The notes under the pieces are model-generated. The model was not told the origin of the DNA and did not search any database. It saw only the letters and a program-made list of their open reading frames with translations. Both the position numbers and the translations under genes were made by a program. 27,862 nt of DNA from DASUBV01 sp035763085 (lineage in GTDB: Bacteria > Actinomycetota > Actinomycetes > Streptosporangiales > Streptosporangiaceae), in assembly GCA_035763085.1 (NCBI GenBank), contig DASUBV010000010.1:1-27862 (forward strand), given 5' to 3'. The stretch's first letter is position 1, and every line of letters begins with the position of its first letter. Of the stretch, positions 7,584-16,862 are shown piece by piece.

Positions 7584-9695
7584 GTGGAGCCGTTGCTGCA
7601 GATCGAGGATCTGCACACCGAGGTCAGGCTCAAGAACGCCGTGGTGCGGGCGGTCGACGGGGTGTCGCTGCAGATCGGCGCGAACGAGATGGTCGGGGTC
7701 GTCGGCGAGTCGGGCTGCGGCAAGACCATGACCGCGCTGTCGGTGATGCGGCTGCTGCCCTCGGGCGGCAGCATCACCGGCGGCAGCATCACGCTGGGCG
7801 GGCGCGAGCTGACCACGCTGTCTGACGAGCAGATCAGGCACGTGCGGGGCAATGAGATCGGGATGGTCTTCCAGGATCCGCTGACCTCGCTGAATCCGAC
7901 CATGACCATCGGCAGGCAGATCGCCCGGGCGGTGCTGCTGCACCGCGACATCTCACGGGCGGCCGCGGCGGAGCGAGCGGTTGAGGTCCTGGACCTGGTC
8001 GGCCTGCCGAAGGCCCGCGAGCGCGTCCACCAGTACCCTCATCAGTGCTCGGGCGGGATGCGGCAGCGGGTCATGATTGCCCTGGCGCTGAGCTGCGAGC
8101 CGCGGCTGCTCATCGCTGACGAGCCGACGACGGCGCTGGATGTCAGCGTCCAGGAGCAGATTCTCGAGCTCATCGACGACCTGCGCGCCCGGCTGGGCAT
8201 GGCTGTCCTTCTCGTCACCCATGACCTGGGGGTTGTCGCCGGCCGCGCCGACCGGGTCGTCGCCATGTACGCCGGCAAGGTCGCGGAGACGGCCAGCACC
8301 GGGCGGCTGTTCGCCAGCCCGCGCCATCCCTACACCGAGGCGCTGTTCCAGGCCCTTCCCGAGCGGGTGGCCGGCACCGGGCAGCGGCTGTACTCGATTC
8401 CCGGGATGCCGCCCGACCTTACCCGGCCGCCACGCGGGTGCCGGTTCGCGCCGCGATGCCGGTACGCGCAGGACCGGTGCCATGCCGAGGAGCCGCCGCT
8501 CGGCGGGACCGCTGATCACCGGTACGCCTGCTTCCTGCCGGTGCCGCAGACCCGCCGGCCGCCGGGCGGCATCCGGGCGGCGGCGGGAACGGCGCCGGCC
8601 GGCGGCCCCGCGGCCCCGGGCAGCGAGCTGCCGGGTACCACGCCGCTGCTGTCAGTGCGGCAGCTGGTCAAGGACTTCGCGCTGACCAGGGGGACGGTGC
8701 TGCGGCGCCGGGCTGGTCACCTGAGCGCGGTCGCGGGAGTGAGCTTTGACGTCCGCGGCGGCGAGACGTTCGGGCTGGTCGGCGAGTCCGGCTGCGGCAA
8801 GACCACGATCGGGCGGCTGCTCGTGGGCCTGGAGACGCCGACGGGCGGCAGCATCATGTTTGACGGCGAGGATCTGGCCCGGCTGTCCGGGGCCGGCTAC
8901 CGCCGCGGCCGCCGTCACGTCCAGCTGATGTTCCAGGACTCCTACGCGTCCATGGACCCGCGGATGCGGGTCGGGCCGGTCCTGCGCGAGCCGCTCGCGG
9001 TGCAGCGGATCGGCAGCCGCGCCGAGCAGCAGCGCCGGGTCGCCGAGCTGCTCGACCAGGTGGGGCTGCCGGCCAGCGCGCTTGAGCGCTACCCGCATGA
9101 GTTCTCCGGCGGGCAGCGCCAGCGCCTGGCACTGGCCCGCGTGCTGACGCTGGCGCCCAAGCTGGTCATCGCCGACGAGCCAGTGAGCGCGATGGACGTG
9201 TCGATCCAGGCGCAGATCCTGAACCTGATGCGTGACCTGCAGCGCGACCTGGGACTCACCTACCTGCTCATCTCCCACGACCTCGCAGTCGTGCGCTACC
9301 TGGCTGATCACATCGGGGTCATGTACCTGGGGAAGCTGGTCGAGATCGGCCCCGCCGACGAGGTCTACCTGCGGGCCGCCCACCCCTATACCAGAGGCCT
9401 GATCGACTCGGTGCCCACCGCCGACCCCGAAGCCGAGAGGCGCCGGAAGCGGTCCGCGATCTCCGGCGAGCTGCCCAGCGCCATCCGCCCGCCATCGGGC
9501 TGCAGGTTCCGCACCCGGTGCCCGCTGGCGGAGCGGATCTGCGCCGAGACCGAGCCGCCGCTGCGGCCGATCGGCACCGGCGGCCGCCTGGCCGCCTGCC
9601 ATTTCCCCCTTCAGGCCGCCGGGGCGCGCCGCGACTCCCCGGCAGTAACCGGCTCGGCGGCGGTAACAGGTTCTGCGACGGACGGAGGCACGTGA
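7584..9695 (+). CDS. Fused two-domain peptide ABC transporter ATPase (DppD-DppF type)
   Basis: A 703-residue protein joining both nucleotide-binding subunits of a peptide importer. Domain 1 has Walker A GESGCGKT (41-48), signature SGGMRQR (156-162) and Walker B LLIADEP (175-181). Domain 2 has Walker A at 400-407, SGGQRQR (508-514) and LVIADEP (527-533). Each domain ends in the oligopeptide/dipeptide C-terminal extension with four cysteines (C286, C292, C299, C316 and C640, C646, C653, C672), a pattern that in this family can hold an iron-sulfur cluster. A linker rich in Pro, Ala and Gly spans about 320-352. AGGAGG sits eight bases before the GTG start. Fused versions are common in actinobacteria. 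The stop is one base from the next start, so the downstream peptidase is co-translated. Confidence 0.95.
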   Translation: MEPLLQIEDLHTEVRLKNAVVRAVDGVSLQIGANEMVGVVGESGCGKTMTALSVMRLLPSGGSITGGSITLGGRELTTLSDEQIRHVRGNEIGMVFQDPLTSLNPTMTIGRQIARAVLLHRDISRAAAAERAVEVLDLVGLPKARERVHQYPHQCSGGMRQRVMIALALSCEPRLLIADEPTTALDVSVQEQILELIDDLRARLGMAVLLVTHDLGVVAGRADRVVAMYAGKVAETASTGRLFASPRHPYTEALFQALPERVAGTGQRLYSIPGMPPDLTRPPRGCRFAPRCRYAQDRCHAEEPPLGGTADHRYACFLPVPQTRRPPGGIRAAAGTAPAGGPAAPGSELPGTTPLLSVRQLVKDFALTRGTVLRRRAGHLSAVAGVSFDVRGGETFGLVGESGCGKTTIGRLLVGLETPTGGSIMFDGEDLARLSGAGYRRGRRHVQLMFQDSYASMDPRMRVGPVLREPLAVQRIGSRAEQQRRVAELLDQVGLPASALERYPHEFSGGQRQRLALARVLTLAPKLVIADEPVSAMDVSIQAQILNLMRDLQRDLGLTYLLISHDLAVVRYLADHIGVMYLGKLVEIGPADEVYLRAAHPYTRGLIDSVPTADPEAERRRKRSAISGELPSAIRPPSGCRFRTRCPLAERICAETEPPLRPIGTGGRLAACHFPLQAAGARRDSPAVTGSAAVTGSATDGGT
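9642..9677 (+). repeat. Imperfect 18-bp tandem repeat at the ATPase C-terminus
   Basis: Two adjacent 18-base units encode AVTGSA twice. The copies differ only at wobble positions, so the duplication is either old or kept for the peptide. It lengthens the disordered tail just before the ribosome site of the fusion peptidase gene. Confidence 0.7.
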
Positions 9696-9696
9696 C

Positions 9697-12600
9697 ATGT
9701 TCGGGACTGACGCAGGTCAGGCTGGCGCCCGCCGCCGGGCTCGGCTGGATGACCTGTACGCGCTGCAGGTGCCGGCCGAGCCCGCGCTGGCGCCGGACGG
9801 CAGCAGGGTGATCTACGTGCTGCGCACCACGGACCGGGAAGCCGACGCCGACCGGCGAGTGCTGTGGGAAGTGAGCACCGGCGGTGGTGCGCCGCGGCAG
9901 CTGACCCGCGGGACCGCCGATACGGCGCCCGCATGGTCGCCCGACGGCAGCCAGATCGCGTTCCTGCGCGGCGGCCCCGGTCCGGCGCAGCTGTGGCTGC
10001 TGCCGGCCGCCGCCGGCGAGCCTGAGCAGCTCACGCGCCTGCCACTGGGGGCCGGGCGCCCGGCCTGGAGCCCGGACTGCACCCGCATCGCGTTCGCCGC
10101 CCCCGCCGGCCCGGCCGCGGTGCCGGGGATGGATGACGCGGCGCGCGAGCGGCTGGGCCAGGCCCCGGCGGTGATCGATCGCCTGGACTTCAAGGCAGAC
10201 GGGGCGGGCCTGCACGGAGCAGCCCGCAGGCACCTGCACATCGTCGACGTGCCGACTGGCCAGGTCCGCCAGGTGACCAGCGGCGACTGGCACGCTGGCG
10301 ACCCGGCGTGGTCACCGGACGGAACCCAGCTCGCATTCTCCGCGGCTGCGGAGCCGGACTCCGACCTGACCGGAAGCTCGGCCGTGTACGTGGTGAGCGC
10401 CGGCGACGCGGCGGCCAGGCCGCGGCTGGCCGGCCTGGCCGGCGGGATCGCCGGCCCCGTCACCTGGACGCCGGATGGCGCGGCTGTGCTGGTGGTCGGC
10501 GCGACGACTGTGCGCGCCGGGCATGCGGGCCTGTGGCGGGTTCCGCTCGACGGCAGCCCGGTCAGTGACCTGACCGCGGGCCTGGACCGCAATGTCATGC
10601 CGGGAGGGCCCGCCTACCCTGGCGGCCTGCCGGCGGTGAGCAGCGACGGCGCGACCGTTCTGCTGTGCGTACGGGACCGTGGCTGCACTGGCCTGTACGC
10701 GGTGGATGCCGGCGGCGGGACAGTCCGGCCAGTTCTCGCCGGCGGCGACCGGGTGGTAAGCGGCCTGTCCCTGGCGCACGACGCCGGGCTGGCCGCCGTC
10801 ATCGTGTCAGATCCCGCGTCCTTCGGTGAGGTGGCGGTGGTAGAGGCGCTGCCGCCCCCGGCGGGCGGCGCGACGGTGCGGGTGCTGACCGGGCATACCC
10901 GGGCCGCGCTACCCGATGTCGAGCTGCTCGCCGCCGCCGAGCGCGAGTTCGTGATCTCCGACGGCACCCGGGTGCACGGCTGGCTGCTGCGCGATCCGCA
11001 GGCGAGCGCCCCGGGCCCGCTGCTGCTGGACATTCACGGCGGGCCGCACAACGCGTGGCACCCGGCCGCCGACGCCGCCCACCTCTACCACCAGGTCCTG
11101 GCTGACCGTGGCTTCGCGGTGCTCACGCTGAACCCGCGCGGCAGCGACGGCTACGGCGAGAGCTTTTACACCGCGGCGCTCGGCGCCTGGGGCACCGCCG
11201 ACGAGCACGATCTGCTTGAGCCGGTCCAGGCGCTGATCGCCGAGGGCATCGCCGAGCCGGGGCGCCTCGCGGTCGCCGGGTACAGCTACGGCGGCTTCAT
11301 GACCTGCCACCTGACCACCCGGACCAGCCAGTTCGCGGCCGCGGTAGCGGGCGGCCTGGTGAGCGACCTGGCCAGCATGGCCGGCACATCCGACGCCGGC
11401 CATCACCTGTCGTCGGTGGAGTTCGGCGTCGCGGCACGCGACGGCCGCGGCGCGGTCCGCGCCCTGTCCCCGATCGAGCACGTCGGCCAGGTGAGCACCC
11501 CGACCCTGATGCTGCACGGGGCCGCCGATGACCGGTGCCCGCCGGGCCAGGCGGAGCAGTGGTTCACCGCGCTGCGCGAGCGCGAGGTTCCGGCCCGGCT
11601 GGTGCTCTACCCGGGCGCGTCGCACCTGTTCATCCTGGACGGCCTCCCGTCGCAGCGGGCCGACTACGGCCGCAGGCTGGCCGGCTGGGTCGCTGACCAC
11701 GCCGGGGCCGGGCAGGCGCGGCCGCGGGGGGCGGCCGCCGCGCTGGACCGGCAGCACTGGCAGGCCCGGCTGGCCGAGCTCGCCGCGCGCCACCAGGTGC
11801 CCGGCGCCACGCTCGGCATCCTGCGCATGCGCCCGGGAACCGATGACGAGGTGGCGCTCGCCGCGCACGGCGTGCTCAGCAAGTCCACCGAGGTGCCGGT
11901 GACGACGGACTCGCTGTTCCAGATCGGCTCGATCAGCAAGGTCTGGACGACCACGCTGCTGATGCAGCTGGCCGAGGAGGGCCGTGCCGACCTCGACGCC
12001 CCGCTGAGCAAGGCGCTGCCGGGCCTGGTGCTGCCAGGCGAGCTTGCCGAGCGGGCCACCATCCGGCATCTGGTCACGCATACCAGCGGGCTGGATGGTG
12101 ACATCTTCGACGACACCGGCCGCGGCGACGACTGCGTGGAGAAGTACGTCGCGCGGCTGGCCGGCGCGGGGTGCACGCACCCGCTGGGCGCCACCTTCTC
12201 CTACTGCAACTCCGGGTTCGTGCTGGCCGGCCGGGTGGTGGAGGTGCTCACCGGCAAGACCTGGGACGCTGCGCTGGCGGAGCGGCTGATCCGGCCGCTG
12301 GGCCTGGCCGGCACATGCACGCTTCCCGAGGAGGCGCTGCTGCACCGGGCCGCGACCGGGCACATCGGCGAGCCGGGCAAGCCGGAGCATGTCGCGCCCG
12401 CCTGGAGCCTGCCGCGCGCGGTCGGGCCGGCCGGGCTGATCTGCTCCACCGCCGCGGACGTGCTCACCTTCGCCCGGCTGCACCTGGCGGGCGGGCAGCT
12501 GCCCGATAGTGCCCGGCTGCTGGCGGCCGGCAGCGTCGCCGCCATGCAGGGCAAGCACGCGGACCTGCCCGACAGCCACACCCTCGGCGACTCCTGGGGC

Positions 12601-13116
12601 CTGGGCTGGATGCGGTTCGGCTGGGCTGACCACCGGCTCGTCGGCCATGACGGCGGCACCATCGGCCAGTACGCGTTCCTGCGCATCCTGCCGTCGCAGG
12701 GCCTGGCGGTCACCCTGCTCACCAACGGCGGGCAGGCCCGGGGCCTGTACCAGGACCTGTTCCGGGAGATCTTCAGCGACGTGGCTGGTGTCGCGATGCC
12801 CAGCCCGCTGGAGCCGCCGGCCCGGGCACTGGCCGCGGACCCGGGCCGGTATACCGGGACCTATGAGCGCGTCGGGCTGCGCACCGAGATCGGGGAGCGC
12901 GCCGGGGAACTGACCCTCCGGTCGACGGTCACCGGCCCGCTGGCTGCCCTGCAGGACGAGCCGACGCACGAGGTCAGCCTGGTGCCGGCCGGGGAGGATC
13001 TCTTCGTGATGCGCCGCCCGGGTGAGGCTACCTGGACGGCGGTGACGTATTACCTGCTGCCGGATGGCACGCCCTGCCTGCACTACGGCGGCCGGGCCAA
13101 CCCCCGCGTCGGGTGA
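9697..13116 (+). CDS. S9 prolyl-oligopeptidase-type peptidase fused to an S12 serine hydrolase
   Basis: A 1139-residue protein carrying two different serine hydrolases. Residues about 15-400 form a WD40/TolB-like propeller with repeated AWSPDG-type turns (79-84, 205-209). Residues about 410-668 are an S9C alpha/beta hydrolase with oxyanion segment DIHGGP (445-450), nucleophile S530 in GYSYGG, acid D611 and base H643 (GASHLF). After a short linker (about 668-683) comes a full S12 domain with S745-x-x-K748, Y836-C-N838 and H984-D-G-G-T988, ending with its own C-terminal domain. All catalytic residues of both halves are present. No signal peptide is seen, so it should act on imported peptides. 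GGAGG eight bases upstream supports the start. The S12 half is a paralogue of the stand-alone enzyme at 3932-5299. An aminopeptidase or acylaminoacyl-peptidase coupled to a D-specific peptidase is inferred. Confidence 0.93.
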   Translation: MFGTDAGQAGARRRARLDDLYALQVPAEPALAPDGSRVIYVLRTTDREADADRRVLWEVSTGGGAPRQLTRGTADTAPAWSPDGSQIAFLRGGPGPAQLWLLPAAAGEPEQLTRLPLGAGRPAWSPDCTRIAFAAPAGPAAVPGMDDAARERLGQAPAVIDRLDFKADGAGLHGAARRHLHIVDVPTGQVRQVTSGDWHAGDPAWSPDGTQLAFSAAAEPDSDLTGSSAVYVVSAGDAAARPRLAGLAGGIAGPVTWTPDGAAVLVVGATTVRAGHAGLWRVPLDGSPVSDLTAGLDRNVMPGGPAYPGGLPAVSSDGATVLLCVRDRGCTGLYAVDAGGGTVRPVLAGGDRVVSGLSLAHDAGLAAVIVSDPASFGEVAVVEALPPPAGGATVRVLTGHTRAALPDVELLAAAEREFVISDGTRVHGWLLRDPQASAPGPLLLDIHGGPHNAWHPAADAAHLYHQVLADRGFAVLTLNPRGSDGYGESFYTAALGAWGTADEHDLLEPVQALIAEGIAEPGRLAVAGYSYGGFMTCHLTTRTSQFAAAVAGGLVSDLASMAGTSDAGHHLSSVEFGVAARDGRGAVRALSPIEHVGQVSTPTLMLHGAADDRCPPGQAEQWFTALREREVPARLVLYPGASHLFILDGLPSQRADYGRRLAGWVADHAGAGQARPRGAAAALDRQHWQARLAELAARHQVPGATLGILRMRPGTDDEVALAAHGVLSKSTEVPVTTDSLFQIGSISKVWTTTLLMQLAEEGRADLDAPLSKALPGLVLPGELAERATIRHLVTHTSGLDGDIFDDTGRGDDCVEKYVARLAGAGCTHPLGATFSYCNSGFVLAGRVVEVLTGKTWDAALAERLIRPLGLAGTCTLPEEALLHRAATGHIGEPGKPEHVAPAWSLPRAVGPAGLICSTAADVLTFARLHLAGGQLPDSARLLAAGSVAAMQGKHADLPDSHTLGDSWGLGWMRFGWADHRLVGHDGGTIGQYAFLRILPSQGLAVTLLTNGGQARGLYQDLFREIFSDVAGVAMPSPLEPPARALAADPGRYTGTYERVGLRTEIGERAGELTLRSTVTGPLAALQDEPTHEVSLVPAGEDLFVMRRPGEATWTAVTYYLLPDGTPCLHYGGRANPRVG

Positions 13117-13171
13117 CGGTCACCGTGCCCGCGCGGGTTCCTGAGGCCGGGCGGCCTGGCGCCCGGCGCGC

Positions 13172-13177
13172 TACCTT
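13172..13177 (+). promoter_or_regulatory. Candidate -10 element for a leaderless regulator transcript
   Basis: TACCTT fits the actinobacterial TANNNT -10 pattern and ends seven bases before the ATG at 13185. That spacing would start transcription at or near the A of the start codon. No Shine-Dalgarno sequence precedes this ATG, which agrees. No clear -35 is seen. Confidence 0.45.
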
Positions 13178-13184
13178 GAACAAC

Positions 13185-14900
13185 ATGGCGCACATCCCCG
13201 TGACCAGCTCTCGCGCCAGCTTCGGGCGGGTGCTCGACCACCTGGGCACCACGCTGCTGGATATTGCTGCCGGGCAGCCAGACCCGGCTGCCGAGGTCAG
13301 CGGCGTGGTCATCTACGATCCGCTGGACGAGCCCGCGCTGTCGGCCGGCGCGCTGGTGCTGGGCGTGGGGGTGCACGGCAGCGCCGAGCTGGTCGACCTG
13401 GTCGATGCCATCGGGACGCGCGGCGGGGTCGGCCTGGTGGTCCGCGCTCCCGCGCAGGCGGACCGGGCGGTGCGGGAGGCGGTGGCCCGGACCGGCACCG
13501 TCTTGTGCACGCTGACCCGCGGCGCGACCTGGAACCAGCTCGCCGCTCTGCTGCGCTCGCTGCTCGCGGAGGGCGACCTGCAGGCGGCCGACCGGGAGAC
13601 GATCGGCGGGGTGCCCGCTGGTGACCTGTTCGCGCTGGCCAACGCCGTCGCGGCGCTGCTGGACGCGCCGGTGACCTTCGAGGACCGCAGCTCGCGGGTG
13701 CTGGCGTTTTCTGGCCGGCAGGACGAAGCAGACCCGTCACGGGTCGAGACCGTCCTCGGCCGTCAGGTGCCGGAGCGCTACACCCGGGTGCTGGAGGAAC
13801 GGGGCGTGTTCCGCGCGCTGTACGGCGGGGACCGGCCCGTCCTGGTGGACCCGCAGTCGGCGAGGGTGCCGGAGATATCCGTGCCGCGGGTCGCGATCGC
13901 CGTGCGCGCCGGGGATGACATCCTCGGGTCGATCTGGGTCGCGACCAGGTCACCGCTGTCGCCCGCGCGGGAGCAGGCGCTGCTCGACTCGGCCAAGCTG
14001 GTGGCAATGCACCTGCTGCGGCTGAGGGCCGGGGCCGACGTGGAACGGCGGCTGCGGGCCGACCTGGTCGCCACCATGCTCGAGGGCGGCCCGGGGGCAG
14101 CCGACGCGGCCGCCCGGCTCGGCCTGGCGGGCCGGCCGGTCGTGGTGCTGGCGATGGGCCTGCCGGACGCCAGCCCCGAAGGCGCCCGGTCGCTGGCCAG
14201 CCTGGAGGCCGAGCGGCAGCGCGCCGCCGAGGCCCTTGCCCTGCACCTGTCCGCCATGCAGCCGGGGGCCGCGGTGGCGCTGCTCGGCGGGGTGACGTAC
14301 GGCATCGTTCCGGTGCCGCCCGGCCGGTGCGATGCCGATGAGCGGGTCGCGGCGGTTGCCCGCGACTTCCTGGAGCGCACCGGGGACCGGATGCCCGGGC
14401 TGATCGGCGTCGGCCGCGTGACCGCCGATGTCGCCGGCCTGACCGGGTCCCGCGGTGACGCTGACCGGGCGCTGCGCGTGCTGCGCAGCCGGAGCGGCTC
14501 GCGGCGCGTGGCTCGCGCGGCGGACGTGCACGTCGATTCCCTGCTGCTGGAGCTCGGCGACCTGGTGGGCGATGACGCCCGCCCGACGGGCCCGATCGCC
14601 CGCCTGCTGGGGTACGACGTCGCGCACGGCGGCGTGCTGGTCCCGACCCTGCGGGCGTGGCTGGACACCTTTGGCGACGTCATCGCCGCGGCTAGTGCCG
14701 TGTGCGTCCATCCCAATACCTTCCGGTACCGGCTGCGCCGGATCGCCGAGGTGAGCGGGCTTGACCTCGATGACGCTGACTCGCGCTTCGCTGCCATGCT
14801 CCAGCTGCGCCTGCTGGACGCTGCGCCGGGCCGGGCCGGGCGGCCCGCCCCGGCCCGGCGCAGCGGGGTCACTTCACGAAGTACCAGTTCTGCGGCGTGA
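13185..14900 (+). CDS. PucR-family transcriptional regulator
   Basis: A 571-residue cytoplasmic regulator. The N-terminal third (about 1-125) resembles the PucR ligand-sensing domain (GALVLGVGVHGSAELVDLVD, then repeated Ala/Val strands). A middle GAF/GGDEF-like region follows, and the C-terminus has the helix-turn-helix of the family (about 485-545), with the hallmark VHPNTFRYRLRRIAEVSGLD. Such proteins usually activate neighbouring catabolic operons for purines, amino acids or peptides, sensing a pathway compound. Being last in the transporter-peptidase operon and facing the binding-protein gene, it is the likely controller of this locus. I chose the ATG at 13185 because the extension to 13113 is Arg/Pro/Ala-rich and because of the leaderless promoter just upstream. 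Its last 32 bases overlap the end of the convergent binding-protein gene. Confidence 0.9.
   Translation: MAHIPVTSSRASFGRVLDHLGTTLLDIAAGQPDPAAEVSGVVIYDPLDEPALSAGALVLGVGVHGSAELVDLVDAIGTRGGVGLVVRAPAQADRAVREAVARTGTVLCTLTRGATWNQLAALLRSLLAEGDLQAADRETIGGVPAGDLFALANAVAALLDAPVTFEDRSSRVLAFSGRQDEADPSRVETVLGRQVPERYTRVLEERGVFRALYGGDRPVLVDPQSARVPEISVPRVAIAVRAGDDILGSIWVATRSPLSPAREQALLDSAKLVAMHLLRLRAGADVERRLRADLVATMLEGGPGAADAAARLGLAGRPVVVLAMGLPDASPEGARSLASLEAERQRAAEALALHLSAMQPGAAVALLGGVTYGIVPVPPGRCDADERVAAVARDFLERTGDRMPGLIGVGRVTADVAGLTGSRGDADRALRVLRSRSGSRRVARAADVHVDSLLLELGDLVGDDARPTGPIARLLGYDVAHGGVLVPTLRAWLDTFGDVIAAASAVCVHPNTFRYRLRRIAEVSGLDLDDADSRFAAMLQLRLLDAAPGRAGRPAPARRSGVTSRSTSSAA
14823..14861. terminator. 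Strong 13-bp GC hairpin at the convergent gene ends
   Basis: A perfect 13-base-pair stem (14823-14835 with 14849-14861) with a 13-base loop lies inside the last codons of the pucR-type gene, just before its overlap with the binding-protein gene. It has no T-run in either direction. In high-GC actinobacteria such stems often end or slow transcription, so a bidirectional role is plausible. Confidence 0.45.
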
Positions 14901-16710
14901 TGATCGCCTGCACGTTGAACGGTGTGGCACCGCGCAGGTTCGAGGCGACCGCATGGAGCGTCCAGTCCGGCGTCGGCATGAACGGGTACGGGACCTGCTT
15001 CACGGCGTAGTTCTCGAAGGCGTACAGGCTGCTCAGTGACGGCGAGGTGGTGGCCTTCTTGATCAGCTTGTTCATCACCGGGTCGCTGTACCCGCCGAGG
15101 TTGAATCCGGCGCCGCCGGCCAGCAGGCCCTCGCCGCTCGGGTAGATACCGGTGCCGAGGTTGCCCTCGATGTAGCCGATGCCCCAGGTGCAGCTCGGCG
15201 CTGTCTTCTGCGAGCAGGCCGCCATGGTCCCGACCATCGGCTGGTATGCCTGCGAGGTCAGCTTGAGCTGGATGCCCGCGCGAGAGGCATCGGTCTGCCA
15301 CTGCTGCGCGATGACGGCGTTGGCGGTGCTGTTGGTGGGATACAACATCGAGATGACGAGCTTCTTGCCTGCGGGTATCCCGGCGCCGCACTGGCCCGCA
15401 CCGGTGCCGGGATGCGCGCACACCGCCGGCCCGGACGCGGGGATCGACCAGCCGTGAGAGGTCAGATACCGGCGGGCCCTGGCGATCGAGAACGGGTAAG
15501 GGTTGGTCTTCTCCGCCGATGAGATGTACGGGGTCGCCGGGCGCAGCGGGACCGGTCCGTAGGTGGGCGTGGCGTATCCGTGCAGCGCCTTCTTGATGTA
15601 CAGCGGCTGGTTGATCGTCGACTGCAGCGCCTGCCGGAAGTAGAGCTGCTCGAACACCGGCCGCAGCACGGGGTTGTGGTAGTCGAGGAAGGCCCAGATC
15701 ACGCTGGGGATGTAGACGGCGTGCAGCGTGTACCTGGGCGCCAGCGGCTCGCTGGCCGGCTGGCCCTGGGCGTTGGCCTCGGGCGCGTCGGTCACCGGCA
15801 GGTCACCGACCGACAGGGTGCTGCCGGACCGCAGCGCATTGTAGACGGCGCTCTCGGAGGTGTAGGGGAGCATCTGCAGCTTGGTGACCGAGGGCTTGAC
15901 CGGGCCCGAGTACGACTTGTTGGGCACCATCGTGACGTGGCCGTCGGAGGAGAAGCTGGTCAGCCGCCACGGGCCGTCGACCACCTGCCACAGCGGGTTG
16001 GTCGCGTAGCTCGACAGGTGGCCGGCCTGGCCGGTCAGGTAGGCGTAGACCGCCGGGCAGGAGCTTTTCTGGGCGGCCAGGTCCTCGGCGGCGCAGTGGC
16101 CCGCGCCGTTCTTGGCCCGGTCCCACGCCGCCGGCAGCGGGACGATCTGGGTGAGCTCGTTGTTGGTGAACCAGGCAGGAGATACCGGGCCCGTGAGATG
16201 GAAAGTGACCGTGCGGGCGCTGTCGTCATAGCTGACTGACCGGACATTGTCGGGAAAGTAGCCGGGCGTGTAGCCGGAGTAGTGGGCCTTCTCGGTGAAC
16301 TCCAGGCCCATCCAGAAGGCGACGTTGGCCGGCGTGAGGGAGGATCCGTCTGACCACTTCCACGATTTGAGCGTGATGGTGACGGTCCGGTTGCCGTCGC
16401 GGTAGACGGGCGGCCCCGCCAGCGACTCGCCATAGTCGATACCTGGCTTGTTGTGGTCGCCGATCCAGTACAGCGGCCGCCACATGAGTATCTGGAACCC
16501 CTGCGGGTTCGGGTAGGCGGCGTCCTGGGCCGGCGTGAACGGGAAGATGTAGGTCGGGATGGATCCGGACACGAGCGAGATCGTCGCGACCCCGCCCTTG
16601 ACCCGGTGACCGCCGCTGTTGGCGGGGACAGATGCGCACCCGCTGGCGGTCACGGCGGCCAGGAGCGCGGCTGCCGCGATCCAGCGCTTCCTGCGGCCCG
16701 CAGCTAGCAT
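14869..16710 (-). CDS. Peptide ABC transporter solute-binding lipoprotein (DppA/OppA family)
   Basis: A 613-residue extracytoplasmic binding protein of the SBP_bac_5 family. The signal peptide is clear: n-region GRRKR, hydrophobic h-region, and lipobox TASGC with the modified cysteine at residue 25, so it should be lipid-anchored outside the membrane. Family features include the N-terminal LYWIGDHNKP-like pocket strand, WKWSDGSSLTPANVAFWM (the family's WSDG-x-x-x-T/A-x-DV motif, here near 120) and a long C-terminal lobe ending NWYFVK. ATG at 16710 is preferred over in-frame ATGs at 16722 and 16740 because GGGAGGA precedes it directly and it yields a normal signal peptide. It is separated from its permease operon and lies behind the class A-like hydrolase gene on the same strand. 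It presumably delivers peptides to the 5604-9695 transporter, the only one in view. Confidence 0.92.
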   Translation of the reverse strand: MLAAGRRKRWIAAAALLAAVTASGCASVPANSGGHRVKGGVATISLVSGSIPTYIFPFTPAQDAAYPNPQGFQILMWRPLYWIGDHNKPGIDYGESLAGPPVYRDGNRTVTITLKSWKWSDGSSLTPANVAFWMGLEFTEKAHYSGYTPGYFPDNVRSVSYDDSARTVTFHLTGPVSPAWFTNNELTQIVPLPAAWDRAKNGAGHCAAEDLAAQKSSCPAVYAYLTGQAGHLSSYATNPLWQVVDGPWRLTSFSSDGHVTMVPNKSYSGPVKPSVTKLQMLPYTSESAVYNALRSGSTLSVGDLPVTDAPEANAQGQPASEPLAPRYTLHAVYIPSVIWAFLDYHNPVLRPVFEQLYFRQALQSTINQPLYIKKALHGYATPTYGPVPLRPATPYISSAEKTNPYPFSIARARRYLTSHGWSIPASGPAVCAHPGTGAGQCGAGIPAGKKLVISMLYPTNSTANAVIAQQWQTDASRAGIQLKLTSQAYQPMVGTMAACSQKTAPSCTWGIGYIEGNLGTGIYPSGEGLLAGGAGFNLGGYSDPVMNKLIKKATTSPSLSSLYAFENYAVKQVPYPFMPTPDWTLHAVASNLRGATPFNVQAIITPQNWYFVK

Positions 16711-16784
16711 GGGTCCTCCCATAGGTAGATGCCAGGTCATCGGCCGGGCGCGACGGGGGCGCCGGACGATCTCCCCACGGTGAC

Positions 16785-16800
16785 ACCGGGAGCACCCGGT
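16785..16800. terminator. Short hairpin between hydrolase and binding-protein genes
   Basis: ACCGGG and CCCGGT form a six-base-pair stem around a tetraloop in the 152-bp gap between two minus-strand genes. It could attenuate read-through or stabilise the downstream mRNA. There is no T-run, so this is weak. Confidence 0.22.
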
Positions 16801-16862
16801 CGCATTGTGGGACCAGACGAATGAGCGCGCCCTGGTTCGTGCCCGCGGCCCAGCGGGCCGGG

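Noticed and set aside
10909..13083. A 724-codon minus-strand open frame.
   Set aside because: It is the antisense of the S9-S12 fusion; long shadow frames are normal in DNA this rich in GC. No domain is seen.
13778..15421. A 547-codon minus-strand frame spanning the regulator and part of the binding-protein gene.
   Set aside because: It crosses two well-supported genes, is Ser/Arg/Ala-rich and shows no motif.
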